DNA from: Pseudocalidococcus sp964653145
GTDB lineage: Bacteria > Cyanobacteriota > Cyanobacteriia > Thermosynechococcales > Thermosynechococcaceae
Direction: 5' to 3'
Assembly (NCBI GenBank): GCA_964653145.1
Contig: CAZZCG010000001.1
Location: 62,001 to 126,000, forward strand
DNA length: 64,000 nt
Part shown: piece after piece, positions 34,396 through 43,546 of the stretch
Layout of the letters: every line of letters begins with the position of its first letter
Numbering within the stretch: position 1 is the first letter of the stretch
Position numbers and translations under genes: made by a program
Notes under the pieces: model-generated
Database searches by the model: none
What the model was told of the DNA's origin: nothing
The model's input: only the letters and a program-made list of their open reading frames with translations

Positions 34396-36489
34396 ATGTC
34401 AAAACAAATTATTATTGCCGAACAACACCGTCTGGCTGCCGTTTTTTCTCAGGATCAAATTCAAGAGCTGATTGTTGCCTCTGGAAGCTATCAAATTAGT
34501 GATGTGTACTTGGGTGTTGTGGAAAATGTTTTGCCAGGGATTGATGCTGCCTTCATCAACCTCGGGGATGCCACCCAGAACGGATTTATCCACGTCACTG
34601 ATTTAGGACCCCTGCGATTACGTCGCTCCTCTGGGAGTATCACGGAACTTTTGACGCCCCAACAAAAAGTCTTGGTTCAGGTGATGAAGGAGCCCACCGG
34701 GAACAAGGGGCCGCGCTTAACCGGAAATATCTCTTTGCCTGGCCGTTATCTAGTTCTAATGCCGTTTGGACGGGGTGTGAACTTATCGCGGCGGATTAGC
34801 AGTGAATCGGAGCGACATCGGCTACGGGCCCTGGCAATTTTGGTCAAACCTGCAGGGATGGGATTGCTGGTGCGGACTGAGGCGGAAGGGGTGGCAGAGG
34901 AAGCGATTCTGGAGGATTTAGAAAGTTTACAGCGGCAATGGGAGACCATCCAACAACAGGCCCAATCTACACGGGCACCGGCTCTACTTGGTCGCGATGA
35001 TGACTTTGTGCAGCGGGTTTTGCGGGATGTGTACAGCAGTGATGTCAACCGCATTGTGGTGGATGTGCCAGAAAGTGTTAAACGGGTTAAACAAAATCTT
35101 TTGGCCTGGAATGAGAATAAGTTACCCGTGGGTGTCCTCATTGACCATCACCAGGAGCCGACTCCGATTCTCGACTATTTCCGGGTCAATGCAGCGATTC
35201 GGGAAGCCCTCAAACCGCGGGTGGATTTACCATCTGGAGGTTACATAATCATTCAGCCCACAGAGGCTTTAACGGTAATTGATGTTAACTCAGGTTCCTT
35301 TACCCAATCGGCCACTGCCAGGGAAACTGTACTTTGGACTAATTGTGAAGCGGCCACAGAGATTGCCCGCCAACTTCGACTCCGCAATGTGGCTGGGGTG
35401 ATTATTGTCGACTTTATTGACATGGATACGCGCCGTGATCAACTTTTGCTGTTGGAGCATTTTAGTAAGTCACTTCGGGCCGATAAAGCCCGCCCTCAAA
35501 TTGCGCAACTTTCGGAACTTGGCCTGGTGGAACTGACCCGGAAGCGGCAAGGACAGAACATTTACGAACTCTTCGGGCGACCCTGTGGAACCTGTGGGGG
35601 CCTGGGACATTTGGTGCACTTGCCTGGACAGCCTGAGGGTAGTCCTGGGGAAATGGTAGAACGGGTAATTCCCACGCGGATCATCGAAACTCGAGCTCGG
35701 ACCTCAGAACCCTCTGGGCGTGGAGACTATGGCAGCTCTAACGGCATTGATGTCCAATTAACGAATCATCCTGGCTATCAAGAAGTATCAACCTCTCGCC
35801 GCCGCACCACTCGAGCTCGGGTTGGCAATGGACTACCAAACCTGTCTAGTTCCGCATCGATGCCATCTCGGGCCTTGCCCCGTCGAGGCCGACCAGACCC
35901 ATCCTCCGTTAGTTTGCCCAGTTCAGAACCTAAACCATCTCGGAGTACATCCTCTCCAGAGGTCAACTCCAAGATAATCCTGACGGAGACTGCTCGCCCT
36001 GATGGCAGTGCACGCCCGAGCCGAAAACCAACCCCTCGGCCCCGCCCCAGTGAACCACCGGAGATCATCAAGGTTGTCATGACTCCGACGGAGCAGGATG
36101 TGTATGCCTTGATGGGAGTCTCCCCCTTGGTTTTGCATAGTGGCGAGATTAAGTCTCCCCGAAATACCGTTGTTGCCGTTGCGGCCCCAGGCCAAGAGCC
36201 GGTCCTACCTCCTAGTATCAGTCGGAGTGCGTCCATTGCTGTGGCTGAATCCGATTTTGTTGCGGTCCCAGGCCCTGAGCCAGTTGAAGTTGAAATCCCA
36301 TCTGAGATAGAGCCTGAGACTGTTCCCCCCCTCAGTACAACGGAGATTAACCTTCCAGTGAGTGAAGATACTGGAACGACTCAAACAGATGAGGCTAATG
36401 ACTCTGGGGCTTCAGGCTTGCGACGGCGGCGGCGACGGAGTAATTCAGGTGGTGCGGGCCAATTAACTTTGGAAACTGAAGTTCGCTAA
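34396..36489 (+). CDS. rne: Ribonuclease E/G, cyanobacterial type
   Basis: 697 residues. S1 domain near residues 35-125 (SDVYLGVVENVLPGIDAAFINLGD), catalytic core with IIIQPTEALTVIDVNSGSFT and VAGVIIVDFIDMDTRRDQ (metal-binding Asp residues), and the Zn-link CGTCGG at about 396-401. The acidic/Pro-rich disordered tail (about 420-675) ends with RRRRRRSNS at about 676-684, matching the Arg-rich nonapeptide by which cyanobacterial RNase E binds PNPase. The main endoribonuclease for mRNA decay and rRNA processing. ATG at 34396. Confidence 0.95.
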   Translation: MSKQIIIAEQHRLAAVFSQDQIQELIVASGSYQISDVYLGVVENVLPGIDAAFINLGDATQNGFIHVTDLGPLRLRRSSGSITELLTPQQKVLVQVMKEPTGNKGPRLTGNISLPGRYLVLMPFGRGVNLSRRISSESERHRLRALAILVKPAGMGLLVRTEAEGVAEEAILEDLESLQRQWETIQQQAQSTRAPALLGRDDDFVQRVLRDVYSSDVNRIVVDVPESVKRVKQNLLAWNENKLPVGVLIDHHQEPTPILDYFRVNAAIREALKPRVDLPSGGYIIIQPTEALTVIDVNSGSFTQSATARETVLWTNCEAATEIARQLRLRNVAGVIIVDFIDMDTRRDQLLLLEHFSKSLRADKARPQIAQLSELGLVELTRKRQGQNIYELFGRPCGTCGGLGHLVHLPGQPEGSPGEMVERVIPTRIIETRARTSEPSGRGDYGSSNGIDVQLTNHPGYQEVSTSRRRTTRARVGNGLPNLSSSASMPSRALPRRGRPDPSSVSLPSSEPKPSRSTSSPEVNSKIILTETARPDGSARPSRKPTPRPRPSEPPEIIKVVMTPTEQDVYALMGVSPLVLHSGEIKSPRNTVVAVAAPGQEPVLPPSISRSASIAVAESDFVAVPGPEPVEVEIPSEIEPETVPPLSTTEINLPVSEDTGTTQTDEANDSGASGLRRRRRRSNSGGAGQLTLETEVR

Positions 36490-36706
36490 CGAGTCCAGGC
36501 TCTCGCATAGTTGAAGAGTCAACAGTTAGTCTTTTGTAATTAACCCAATAACCATTTGGGAAATTGCTTGGATTTTCTATTGCCTAAAGGATCATTACAA
36601 TGCTATTCGTCCCAGCAATCTTGACTGGTTCACTCGGCTTAATTCTGGATTTGGAGTTAAATGTTGATGTGGCAGAGGAGCAGGGATATCCTTTTCTTGG
36701 TGCGAA

Positions 36707-37546
36707 ATGTTTCCCTGGCAAATTGACTTCTCAGAACGGCCCCTCGCCAGTCCTCAAGGAGAAACGCTTTGGGAACTTTTAATTTGTGATCCCGAGGCCA
36801 GAATCCTGCTCCAGGCCCAGTGCCCTCAAAACCAAGTCCGGCTAGATTGGGTGATCAAGCAGCTAAAGGACTGTATTGAACGCAACGGCAAACCGGAACG
36901 ACTGCAATTCTTTCGGCCGCAATTTCAAAGCCTACTGGAGGTGGTTGGACAGGAGTTAGGCATTCTGCTGGAACCCACACGGCGGACAATGGCCCTGAAG
37001 AAACTCCTAGAAGCCCAGGCCAAAACCTACCCCCAGATTCCAAATTACGTCGGTGCTGCCTATGAACCGACCCGGATTGTGCCATTGCCGCCTGTACCTT
37101 TACCAGAAAATATTTGGGGAGAGGGTTGGCAGTTCACTGGCTTAGGGGCGGAAGTCTTGGAAACCACTTTGTTAGCCCATCCGATTCCCATCCTCTCCCT
37201 CAGTTTGGACATTCTCCCCAGTCGTCTTGGCCTGGCTCCCACCAGTATTATTCCTGGAGTAGTGATCTATGGTGGCCGGCGAACCATGGCCCTAGCTCGC
37301 TGGTTGCAGGAGCAAAATCCCGTAGAACTCCGGTTTATTGCGGGAGAGCCGGATGGGTTGGTGATGGCGGCGGGGTTGCGGGAACGCTGGGTGCTGTTCA
37401 CCTTTAATGATACTGATGTCAGGATTGCCGCCCAACACTTTACAGAGCGACAACGTCAAAGCTGTGGCCTGCATTTTCTGTTGGTGCAGCCGGATGATTC
37501 AGGGGTGACCTATACGGGGCTGTGGCTGTTGAAGTTGCCGGAGTAA
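36707..37546 (+). CDS. Tab2/Atab2 family RNA-binding protein
   Basis: 279 residues from ATG 36707 (MFPWQIDFSERPLASPQGETLWELLICDP), which starts just like Tab2 homologues; an overlapping upstream frame at 36600 is in another frame. Further family-like segments: RLQFFRPQFQSLLEVVGQELG, PTRRTMALKKLLEAQ and GLRERWVLFTFNDTDV. Tab2 of Chlamydomonas/Atab2 of Arabidopsis bind mRNA and are needed for photosystem reaction-centre translation; the cyanobacterial role is less clear. It lies downstream of rne. Confidence 0.9.
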   Translation: MFPWQIDFSERPLASPQGETLWELLICDPEARILLQAQCPQNQVRLDWVIKQLKDCIERNGKPERLQFFRPQFQSLLEVVGQELGILLEPTRRTMALKKLLEAQAKTYPQIPNYVGAAYEPTRIVPLPPVPLPENIWGEGWQFTGLGAEVLETTLLAHPIPILSLSLDILPSRLGLAPTSIIPGVVIYGGRRTMALARWLQEQNPVELRFIAGEPDGLVMAAGLRERWVLFTFNDTDVRIAAQHFTERQRQSCGLHFLLVQPDDSGVTYTGLWLLKLPE

Positions 37547-37585
37547 TCACAATCATCGGATTTAAAACGTCTGGAGCCTTGAGGT

Positions 37586-40159
37586 CTAAGAATTTCCAGG
37601 AGCTTGAACCGCAATCTGCAGGGCTTCCCGCTGGGGCTGGAGGAGATTATCCAGGGGAGGCAAATAGTAGGCGTTGGGCCAAATGTGCCGGAGAATTTGA
37701 CTGACAACAACATTTTGGGGATCGACAAAAAAGTCTGTGGGTTGGGGCCCATCAATGTGGCGACTGAGAACCCCGAATCCAGCACGGGTCAATTGTACAG
37801 ACTGGGTCGGGCTGAGTTGACGCAACCACGTATCAAAGTTTGGGGCCCTGAGCATCGAAGCCATTAGGGCTTCTCCCAGGGACTCCGGGAGGGAACCTTT
37901 CTGAGCCGTTAACCAGGCCTGGGACAGTAAATCTGCTCGGTTTTGTTCATCTAACCAGGCCAGGATTAAATTTTGAGCCAGGGTTTGGGGCTGAGTCTCG
38001 ACTTTAAATTCCTCAGGGTTCAGGGCAAACCGCATCAAGTCGGCCAAATCAGGGGATAGGGAAAATTCTTCTGGATCAGCCAAGATCGCGCCCATGGCCT
38101 GGGTATCCCCTTGCCACCACACCAGCACCCCGTAGGTTTGGCGGACATACTGACCCATGGGTGTGTCGCGGGGAAATTGGCCCATCCAATCGCGGTAAGT
38201 GAGGACCATTTCATTCAGAACTGTCGGGTAGAGAGGCGCCAAGATGGGGTTTTGCCAAATGCGACTCGTAATTGTGATGGGTTGCCGTAATCCTTCCAGC
38301 AATAGGCTATCTCGAGCCAAATTCATCCGTTGATGCTCCGGATTGGCCAATAGACTCAAGCCCAAACCCAAATAAATACCAGGCCGGGTGGGCATCAACT
38401 CCATTGCTTGCAAAAAGGGGGCTTGGGCAGCCAGGGGATCCTGACGCAGGAGCAACCACCCCAAACTACTTTGGCCAAATTCCAAATAGGGAGCTAATTG
38501 ATTACCCCGTTGAAAGCCTTGAATGGCCCGTTGTAAATCTGTCTCTGCGGTTGTGACTGCTTCTGATTGCCAAGACCGCCAGCCAAAATTCCAACCTAAC
38601 TGCAGCGGATAATAGGGCTCCCATGGGGCTTGGGCCTGGGCCTGGTCTAACTTTTCCACAAAGCGTTCCCATTTTGGTGGCTGAGCGTCTAGGGCTGCAA
38701 ATCCTTGGCTCGACAGGTTCCAGGCCTGTTGAATTGGCCAAACCCAAATGATGCTGGCAATCAGTAGGACAAACCCAAACCAGCCCAGGCCATGAAACCA
38801 GCGAGAACGGGTGGGTGGGGCCTGATTGAGCCCCTGACGGATACATGCGGCTAGACCCGCAACTCCCACCGCCAAAGCCCCAGACAGACCAATATTGTCC
38901 AACTGATAATCTGTGAGACTGATGATTCCATAACCCCAGAGGGCCAACCCTGTGACCACAACCAGTCCCTGATCGGTTCGAGCTAAGTTTGGCCACCACT
39001 GCCGCCACCGCAGCCCCCAGTAAAGCAACACTAGGGTAAACACCAAGCCACTGAGAATTCCCCAAACCCCCAATTCAGCCCAGGCCTGGACAGGAGTACT
39101 GTGGAGTTGATAGGCCATTTCCGCTTCTTTTCCCGCCCAGGCCGGACGATACCTTTGATATAGCAAGGGCACAGAACCCAGACCCAAACCTGACCACGGA
39201 CGCGTCCAACCCATATCCCAGCCAATGTTGGCCGTAATCCAGCGATAGGCGAGTTCGGAGGATTCATTTCCCTGCAGTAACCCCCAGAAAGATTGACGCA
39301 GACGGGTGGTGCTCCAGCCCAAGCCTAAAACCATCAGCAAGCTTCCCAGGCCAAGCCCAAGACGCCAACCCCAGCGCCGGGCCCGTTTCATCCCTCCCCA
39401 GATCGCCGCAATGCCCAAAACCAGGGTGACTCCAGCCAGCCCCAGCCAACCCCCCCGGGAATTGGTGAAGTATAGAGCCAACAGGCCCAAACCCAAACCC
39501 ACTAGCCAAATCCAGCGCCGCCGCCCCCGCTCCAAAACCGCCAGCCCGGCAATCAGGGGCAAAACCAAGAGAAAGTAACCAGCCACATAATTTTGATGGC
39601 CAAAGGGGGCCCAATTGCGTAACTCCAACTGACTCAAATCTAGGGAGAGCTTCAGTCCGAGGGCATTCAACTCCTGAAGCCGCTGCAGTTCTGGAATTAA
39701 AGTTTGAGTACTCCAGAGCAGCAAACTCCACAGGGCCATGACGATCCCGAGATACCCTTGCCACACCCACAGTTGCCAGCGTCGTTCTGGGGTCTTTAAC
39801 CAGTCCGTGAGGGCATAGACGGCTGTAACTCCTCCTAAGGCTGCGATCCCCTGCCAAAGACTTTGGGCCCGAAACTCCGCCAGGACGGTACTGATCACCA
39901 GGCCCACTGTTAGAAGTCCAAACCCCCAATCCAGGCCGTTTCCCAGGGGTTGCCAACGTCGCTGATACCAGAGCAGCCAAACCAACCACAACAGCGGCAA
40001 CAAAGCCACCACCTGCCAGACCAAGACCCAGGGCCAGCCCACCATCCAACTGTGACTATCGGGGAGCAGGGTCAGAAGTCCATAGCCGCCACCCAACAGC
40101 AGACCAATGAGTTTACCCTCCTGACGGCTGGCTGCATTGGTGGGGGATTGAGCGTTCAT
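37586..40159 (-). CDS. O-antigen ligase-like (Wzy_C) multi-pass membrane protein
   Basis: 857 residues from ATG 40159. About a dozen transmembrane helices in the first 480 residues (for example LIGLLLGGGYGLLTLLP, LALYFTNSRGGWLGLAGVTL). The SRGGWLG segment before a helix is typical of O-antigen ligase/IctB-like proteins. The C-terminal 370 residues are soluble and repeat-like (GFQRGNQLAPYLEFGQSSLGWLLLRQDPLAAQAPF), probably TPR. Function: likely polysaccharide transfer or polymerisation at the membrane; the substrate is unknown. Convergent with Tab2, 39-base gap. Confidence 0.82.
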   Translation of the reverse strand: MNAQSPTNAASRQEGKLIGLLLGGGYGLLTLLPDSHSWMVGWPWVLVWQVVALLPLLWLVWLLWYQRRWQPLGNGLDWGFGLLTVGLVISTVLAEFRAQSLWQGIAALGGVTAVYALTDWLKTPERRWQLWVWQGYLGIVMALWSLLLWSTQTLIPELQRLQELNALGLKLSLDLSQLELRNWAPFGHQNYVAGYFLLVLPLIAGLAVLERGRRRWIWLVGLGLGLLALYFTNSRGGWLGLAGVTLVLGIAAIWGGMKRARRWGWRLGLGLGSLLMVLGLGWSTTRLRQSFWGLLQGNESSELAYRWITANIGWDMGWTRPWSGLGLGSVPLLYQRYRPAWAGKEAEMAYQLHSTPVQAWAELGVWGILSGLVFTLVLLYWGLRWRQWWPNLARTDQGLVVVTGLALWGYGIISLTDYQLDNIGLSGALAVGVAGLAACIRQGLNQAPPTRSRWFHGLGWFGFVLLIASIIWVWPIQQAWNLSSQGFAALDAQPPKWERFVEKLDQAQAQAPWEPYYPLQLGWNFGWRSWQSEAVTTAETDLQRAIQGFQRGNQLAPYLEFGQSSLGWLLLRQDPLAAQAPFLQAMELMPTRPGIYLGLGLSLLANPEHQRMNLARDSLLLEGLRQPITITSRIWQNPILAPLYPTVLNEMVLTYRDWMGQFPRDTPMGQYVRQTYGVLVWWQGDTQAMGAILADPEEFSLSPDLADLMRFALNPEEFKVETQPQTLAQNLILAWLDEQNRADLLSQAWLTAQKGSLPESLGEALMASMLRAPNFDTWLRQLSPTQSVQLTRAGFGVLSRHIDGPQPTDFFVDPQNVVVSQILRHIWPNAYYLPPLDNLLQPQREALQIAVQAPGNS

Positions 40160-40393
40160 GGCCGGATTTCTATGCTCCACTTCAGAAAATAATGTAGGAA
40201 ATTTCTTGGGTTACCTGCCCGGGGAGTTTTCCCTATTGGGTAGGGCTCTTGTCCCCTCCGTCAGTTTAATCCACTGCCCTCTGTCAGAGATATAGAGTTC
40301 TCAGTCATCCCCCGCAACTCTGGTTCTCAGATCCAGCCCCTGCAGGTGTTAGGGTAGAGGGGCATCGCCCAGTGGCTGTTGAGCGTAAAATCC

Positions 40394-40696
40394 ATGGCCG
40401 AAACTCCCACCCCCGCATCCCCATTGCGCTGTCTGACGGGTGCCTTAATTGCTGCTACCCTCGGGATTTTGCTTTACCGACTAACCCAGGCCATTGCCAC
40501 GAGTTTTGCGGCCCATCCCTTCATCACTGAAAGTCAAATCGCCCAAGGCCTAGCCGTCGCAGTCCGCACCCTAGTTGTGGGATTATCCACCATGGCCACG
40601 GGCATCTTTAGTTTGGCGGCCCTCGGCCTGGTGGGTTTAGCCATTCAATTGGCCCTGCAACCGAAACCGATCACCCCCAGGGATTCCCAGGATTAG
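40394..40696 (+). CDS. DUF3082-type small membrane protein
   Basis: 100 residues from ATG 40394 (MAETPTPASPLRCLTGALIAATLG); a TTG five codons upstream is possible. Two transmembrane helices (about 14-34 and 61-85) with the intervening HPFITESQIAQGLAVAVRTLVVG. Cyanobacterial/plastid family of unknown function. Three bases before the next gene, so an operon with the DUF2103 gene. Confidence 0.8.
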   Translation: MAETPTPASPLRCLTGALIAATLGILLYRLTQAIATSFAAHPFITESQIAQGLAVAVRTLVVGLSTMATGIFSLAALGLVGLAIQLALQPKPITPRDSQD

Positions 40697-40699
40697 TCC

Positions 40700-41011
40700 A
40701 TGGCCGCGGTTCGCAAACAGCCTCCTCCGGAAAAAGGCCGCGTTGTTTACAATCACTCGACCCATGTGGAGGGTTTAATTCCGGTTTTAGAACGCTTAGC
40801 TTCCGTGGCGGGCATTAGAACCTTGACCCCAGCGGTGATTAGTACTGGCAAAGGCCGCTCGCCCCAGTTTAATTTACGGGTTTCAGTCCCCATTGTCGGG
40901 GGCTTTAAGGTCATTGCTCGCAAAGGCAAAACAGTTCAGGAAGTGTTTGTGATCACCAGTCTTAGCCAGGCCGAGTTGGAGCAAGCAATCCAAAAAGTAT
41001 TAGAAAAATAA
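40700..41011 (+). CDS. DUF2103-type protein
   Basis: 103 residues. GRVVYNHSTHVEGLIPVLERLA followed by TLTPAVISTGKGRSPQFNLRVS and GFKVIARKGKTVQEVFVIT. The conserved His residues near the start have led the family to be called putative metal-binding. Basic and soluble. Cotranscribed with the DUF3082 gene (3-base gap); function unknown. Confidence 0.82.
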   Translation: MAAVRKQPPPEKGRVVYNHSTHVEGLIPVLERLASVAGIRTLTPAVISTGKGRSPQFNLRVSVPIVGGFKVIARKGKTVQEVFVITSLSQAELEQAIQKVLEK

Positions 41012-41052
41012 TTGCAAATCTGCCCAACTCTTCCACGGCCCAACCCTGACTT

Positions 41053-42240
41053 TTAACCCAGGCCCCGCAAAATCTCCCGTGCCCGTTGCCCCCATGCCGT
41101 TAATTCCGATTCGCTCAAGTTAGTTGGAGTGGGCCCGAGAACTATTTCCAGGTCAGTGGTGGGTTTGCCCGTTTGCTCCCGCCAGGCCTGGATTAACACT
41201 TCATTGGAAAGGTTGGATTCATGGCCGGCCCAGGCCCCGCGCAACCCCAATTTTTCCGCCAGTAGGGCCCGAAAGCGCTGACTCAGCTGGGCTTGGACAA
41301 AATCATGGTGCTGGGCCTGGTGCAAAACGCTGGCCAGGGCCTGGATGTACTGTTCGCTGTTGGTGGCGGTGGGTTGAACGTCCCGGATTACTGGCCCCAG
41401 GCGATGGTTCTTGCCCCAAATTAAGACCAAACCAATAACTAGGGCCTGGAGGAGAATCAGGAGCCAGGGGGTACGGCGTAAATAATCCCAAAAGTTGCGA
41501 TATTGGGCGGAGTTGAGGGCATCGTTCGGATCAATCTGTCGATAGCCATGTAACCACTCATCAAATAAAATCGTTTGTCCCCGTGCCCAGGCCAGATCAG
41601 CGACATAGGCGAAATTGGCTGCGGTGGTTTTGTAGGCGTTGGCCACTAACCAGGGATAAACCCCATAGATCACCTGACCCGCCTCCTGTTCTCTAGACCA
41701 AATTACCGCCCCGGCCGGATCTCCGAGGAGGGTTTGCGCTGTGGATTCAGAACCGGATAACTCATCAGATAAAAGCTCTTGCCGCCGCCGCGTATCCACT
41801 TGAACGGGGCCTTGGGGGGAGGAAATTTGGGTGGTTGGGGTTGGACTCAGGGGTGGGCCGCTCCAAGTCAGGCGTATCAGTGTATTGCCGGCATCTACCC
41901 AGGTTTGTAGCTCAGAATCTAAGCCCTCAGTTTGCAGCACTTGCCGATCGCTGATTTGAAACAACACCTGACCTTGGCCAGACAAATGCCGATAGTCCCG
42001 TTGCCACCGTTGCACATTGCGATTATCTGAGTCGAGGTTGGGAGAGGCCTGTCCCTGGAGGTATTGATAAAACAACTGGCTGCCCCAGGGGGAGACATCA
42101 AAGCTAGAACCGGCCTTGGGGGAGGGGGAGAACACCAAGAACAACACAGCCACTAGGACAATTACCCCCAGGCCCAAAAAGCCGATCACAATTTGCTTGG
42201 GAGTAACCGCTGCGGGCCGAGTCAGGGTCTGTGGGTTCAT
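41053..42240 (-). CDS. DUF4350-domain membrane protein
   Basis: 395 residues. Membrane helix near the N-terminus (IVIGFLGLGVIVLVAVLFLVF) and another at about 270-285 (LLILLQALVIGLVLIWG). The domain in between, SPWGSQLFYQYLQGQ, VDAGNTLIRLTW, ILFDEWLHGY, matches the DUF4350 layout (GATase-like fold, no catalytic Cys seen). It overlaps the DUF4129 gene by four bases, an association common in bacterial clusters with MoxR ATPases; none is here. Confidence 0.85.
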   Translation of the reverse strand: MNPQTLTRPAAVTPKQIVIGFLGLGVIVLVAVLFLVFSPSPKAGSSFDVSPWGSQLFYQYLQGQASPNLDSDNRNVQRWQRDYRHLSGQGQVLFQISDRQVLQTEGLDSELQTWVDAGNTLIRLTWSGPPLSPTPTTQISSPQGPVQVDTRRRQELLSDELSGSESTAQTLLGDPAGAVIWSREQEAGQVIYGVYPWLVANAYKTTAANFAYVADLAWARGQTILFDEWLHGYRQIDPNDALNSAQYRNFWDYLRRTPWLLILLQALVIGLVLIWGKNHRLGPVIRDVQPTATNSEQYIQALASVLHQAQHHDFVQAQLSQRFRALLAEKLGLRGAWAGHESNLSNEVLIQAWREQTGKPTTDLEIVLGPTPTNLSESELTAWGQRAREILRGLG

Positions 42241-42857
42241 TGAGGCCCTTGGGTAATGTCCGGTTCAACTTGAAAATAGGCATCGCGGCATTGGGCCATC
42301 GTCGATGCGGTAGTGGGTTGGCCGCCGTAATAGCTCCGAGTATGGGTTTGAAACAGAACTTGAATCGGTGAACGCAAATGGGGGGGGTGTTGACCCATGG
42401 CCCAGGCCGCGTCCAGTTGCTTCCAGTATTCGCCGTTGGTTTGGGATTCCGTCGGGGATAACCAGGCCGCACCCCTTAATCGCAACAGTAAAGCCATGTA
42501 ATAGGCCCGACAGGCGGCGGCATAATCTCCCTGGGCCTGGGCCGCTTGGGCTAGCTCTAACCATTCTCGAATCGGGCGGGGTAGGGAGGTCGTGGCAACT
42601 TCGCCGGGATTTAGTAAACTCCGACGTTTCAGCCATTTGCGCCAGGCCCAGCGACCGAGGGTAAACAGACCAATGCCTAAAACTAGGCCAAGGACAATCA
42701 CTGCTAGCCACTGGGCCAGGGGTTCCAACCAATTGATATCCTCGGTGGGTTCGGTGTCGGGGAAGGAAAACAATTGTTCCCACCAATAACCCGCGGTTTC
42801 AGTTGCCTGTCGCCACTGTTGATCGGTAAACCAGCGGGCCTGGTCGTAGAAGTTCAC
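42237..42857 (-). CDS. DUF4129-domain membrane protein
   Basis: 206 residues. A transmembrane helix at about 50-70 (WLAVIVLGLVLGIGLFTLG) followed by the DUF4129 region: LELAQAAQAQGDYAAACRAYYMALLLRLRGA, TNGEYWKQL and the terminal SYYGGQPTTASTMAQCRDAYF. It is translationally coupled to the DUF4350 gene (ATGA overlap); the two probably work together at the cell envelope. Confidence 0.85.
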   Translation of the reverse strand: MNFYDQARWFTDQQWRQATETAGYWWEQLFSFPDTEPTEDINWLEPLAQWLAVIVLGLVLGIGLFTLGRWAWRKWLKRRSLLNPGEVATTSLPRPIREWLELAQAAQAQGDYAAACRAYYMALLLRLRGAAWLSPTESQTNGEYWKQLDAAWAMGQHPPHLRSPIQVLFQTHTRSYYGGQPTTASTMAQCRDAYFQVEPDITQGPQ

Positions 42858-42928
42858 GCTGTCCCTCCCCAGGGATTGAATGACGTCTCATGGCCTCAGA
42901 TATTCACTGGCCAAGTCAGGGTTGCTTC

Positions 42929-43423
42929 TTAGCCCAGGTCTTTTTTGTTCAGAGCTTCTTGAAGTTTGGCCTCATCTTCCTTCGAGAGGGATGTCCGCAG
43001 CACCTTACCGCCAAAACCGCTGATTTCCTCTAAAACTTTATCCGGTGTGGCCTGGCGTACCAAGGTGAAAATTGCAGAGTGACCGGGAGTTAAGGTTTCC
43101 CCCAACTCTTTGATGAAGTTATCGTCAATGCCGATGTCCGTAAATTTGCCGGAAATGGCTCCCGCTACCAGGCCAGCGGCCCAGCCCAGCAAGGGATTAA
43201 AGAAAATTAACCCGAGGAGTAAGCCCCAAAAGCCACCACTGAGGGCCCCGGTCAAGGTCAAATCTTGGGTTTGATTAATTTTGATTTTGCCGTCGGCTTT
43301 GCGGACTACGACAGCGGCATCTTCGAGGTCGATCAGATGTTCCCGTTGTAATTTCACTAACTCCAGCAACACCTCGTTAGCTTTGTATTCGGTATCAAAA
43401 TCGACCACAATCAGGGTACTCAT
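42929..43423 (-). CDS. DUF1269-domain membrane-associated protein
   Basis: 164 residues from ATG 43423 (MSTLIVVDFDTEYKANEVLLELVKLQ), with AAGGAG seven bases upstream; an ATG at 43444 is inside that leader. The Gly-rich hydrophobic centre ALSGGFWGLLLGLIFFNPLLGWAAGLVAGA forms one or two membrane helices. C-terminus GFGGKVLRTSLSKEDEAKLQEAL is soluble. Widespread family of unknown function. Confidence 0.88.
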   Translation of the reverse strand: MSTLIVVDFDTEYKANEVLLELVKLQREHLIDLEDAAVVVRKADGKIKINQTQDLTLTGALSGGFWGLLLGLIFFNPLLGWAAGLVAGAISGKFTDIGIDDNFIKELGETLTPGHSAIFTLVRQATPDKVLEEISGFGGKVLRTSLSKEDEAKLQEALNKKDLG

Positions 43424-43546
43424 GACCTGCTCCTTAATGGGCATTCGATCTACGGTATTACGGTAGCACTAATTTTTAGGCAATTTATGACAGTGACGGG
43501 GTCAGAAGGTTAAGCTCAGACTAATGTGTTAAGGATTGCTAAGGGC

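Noticed and set aside
35778..36236. 152-codon minus-strand frame opposite the rne tail
   Set aside because: Antisense to the disordered low-complexity tail of RNase E; no independent signals.
39264..40049. 261-codon frame inside the O-antigen ligase-like gene
   Set aside because: Same strand but another frame of a clearly membrane-protein-coding gene; composition is atypical and no start site is evident.
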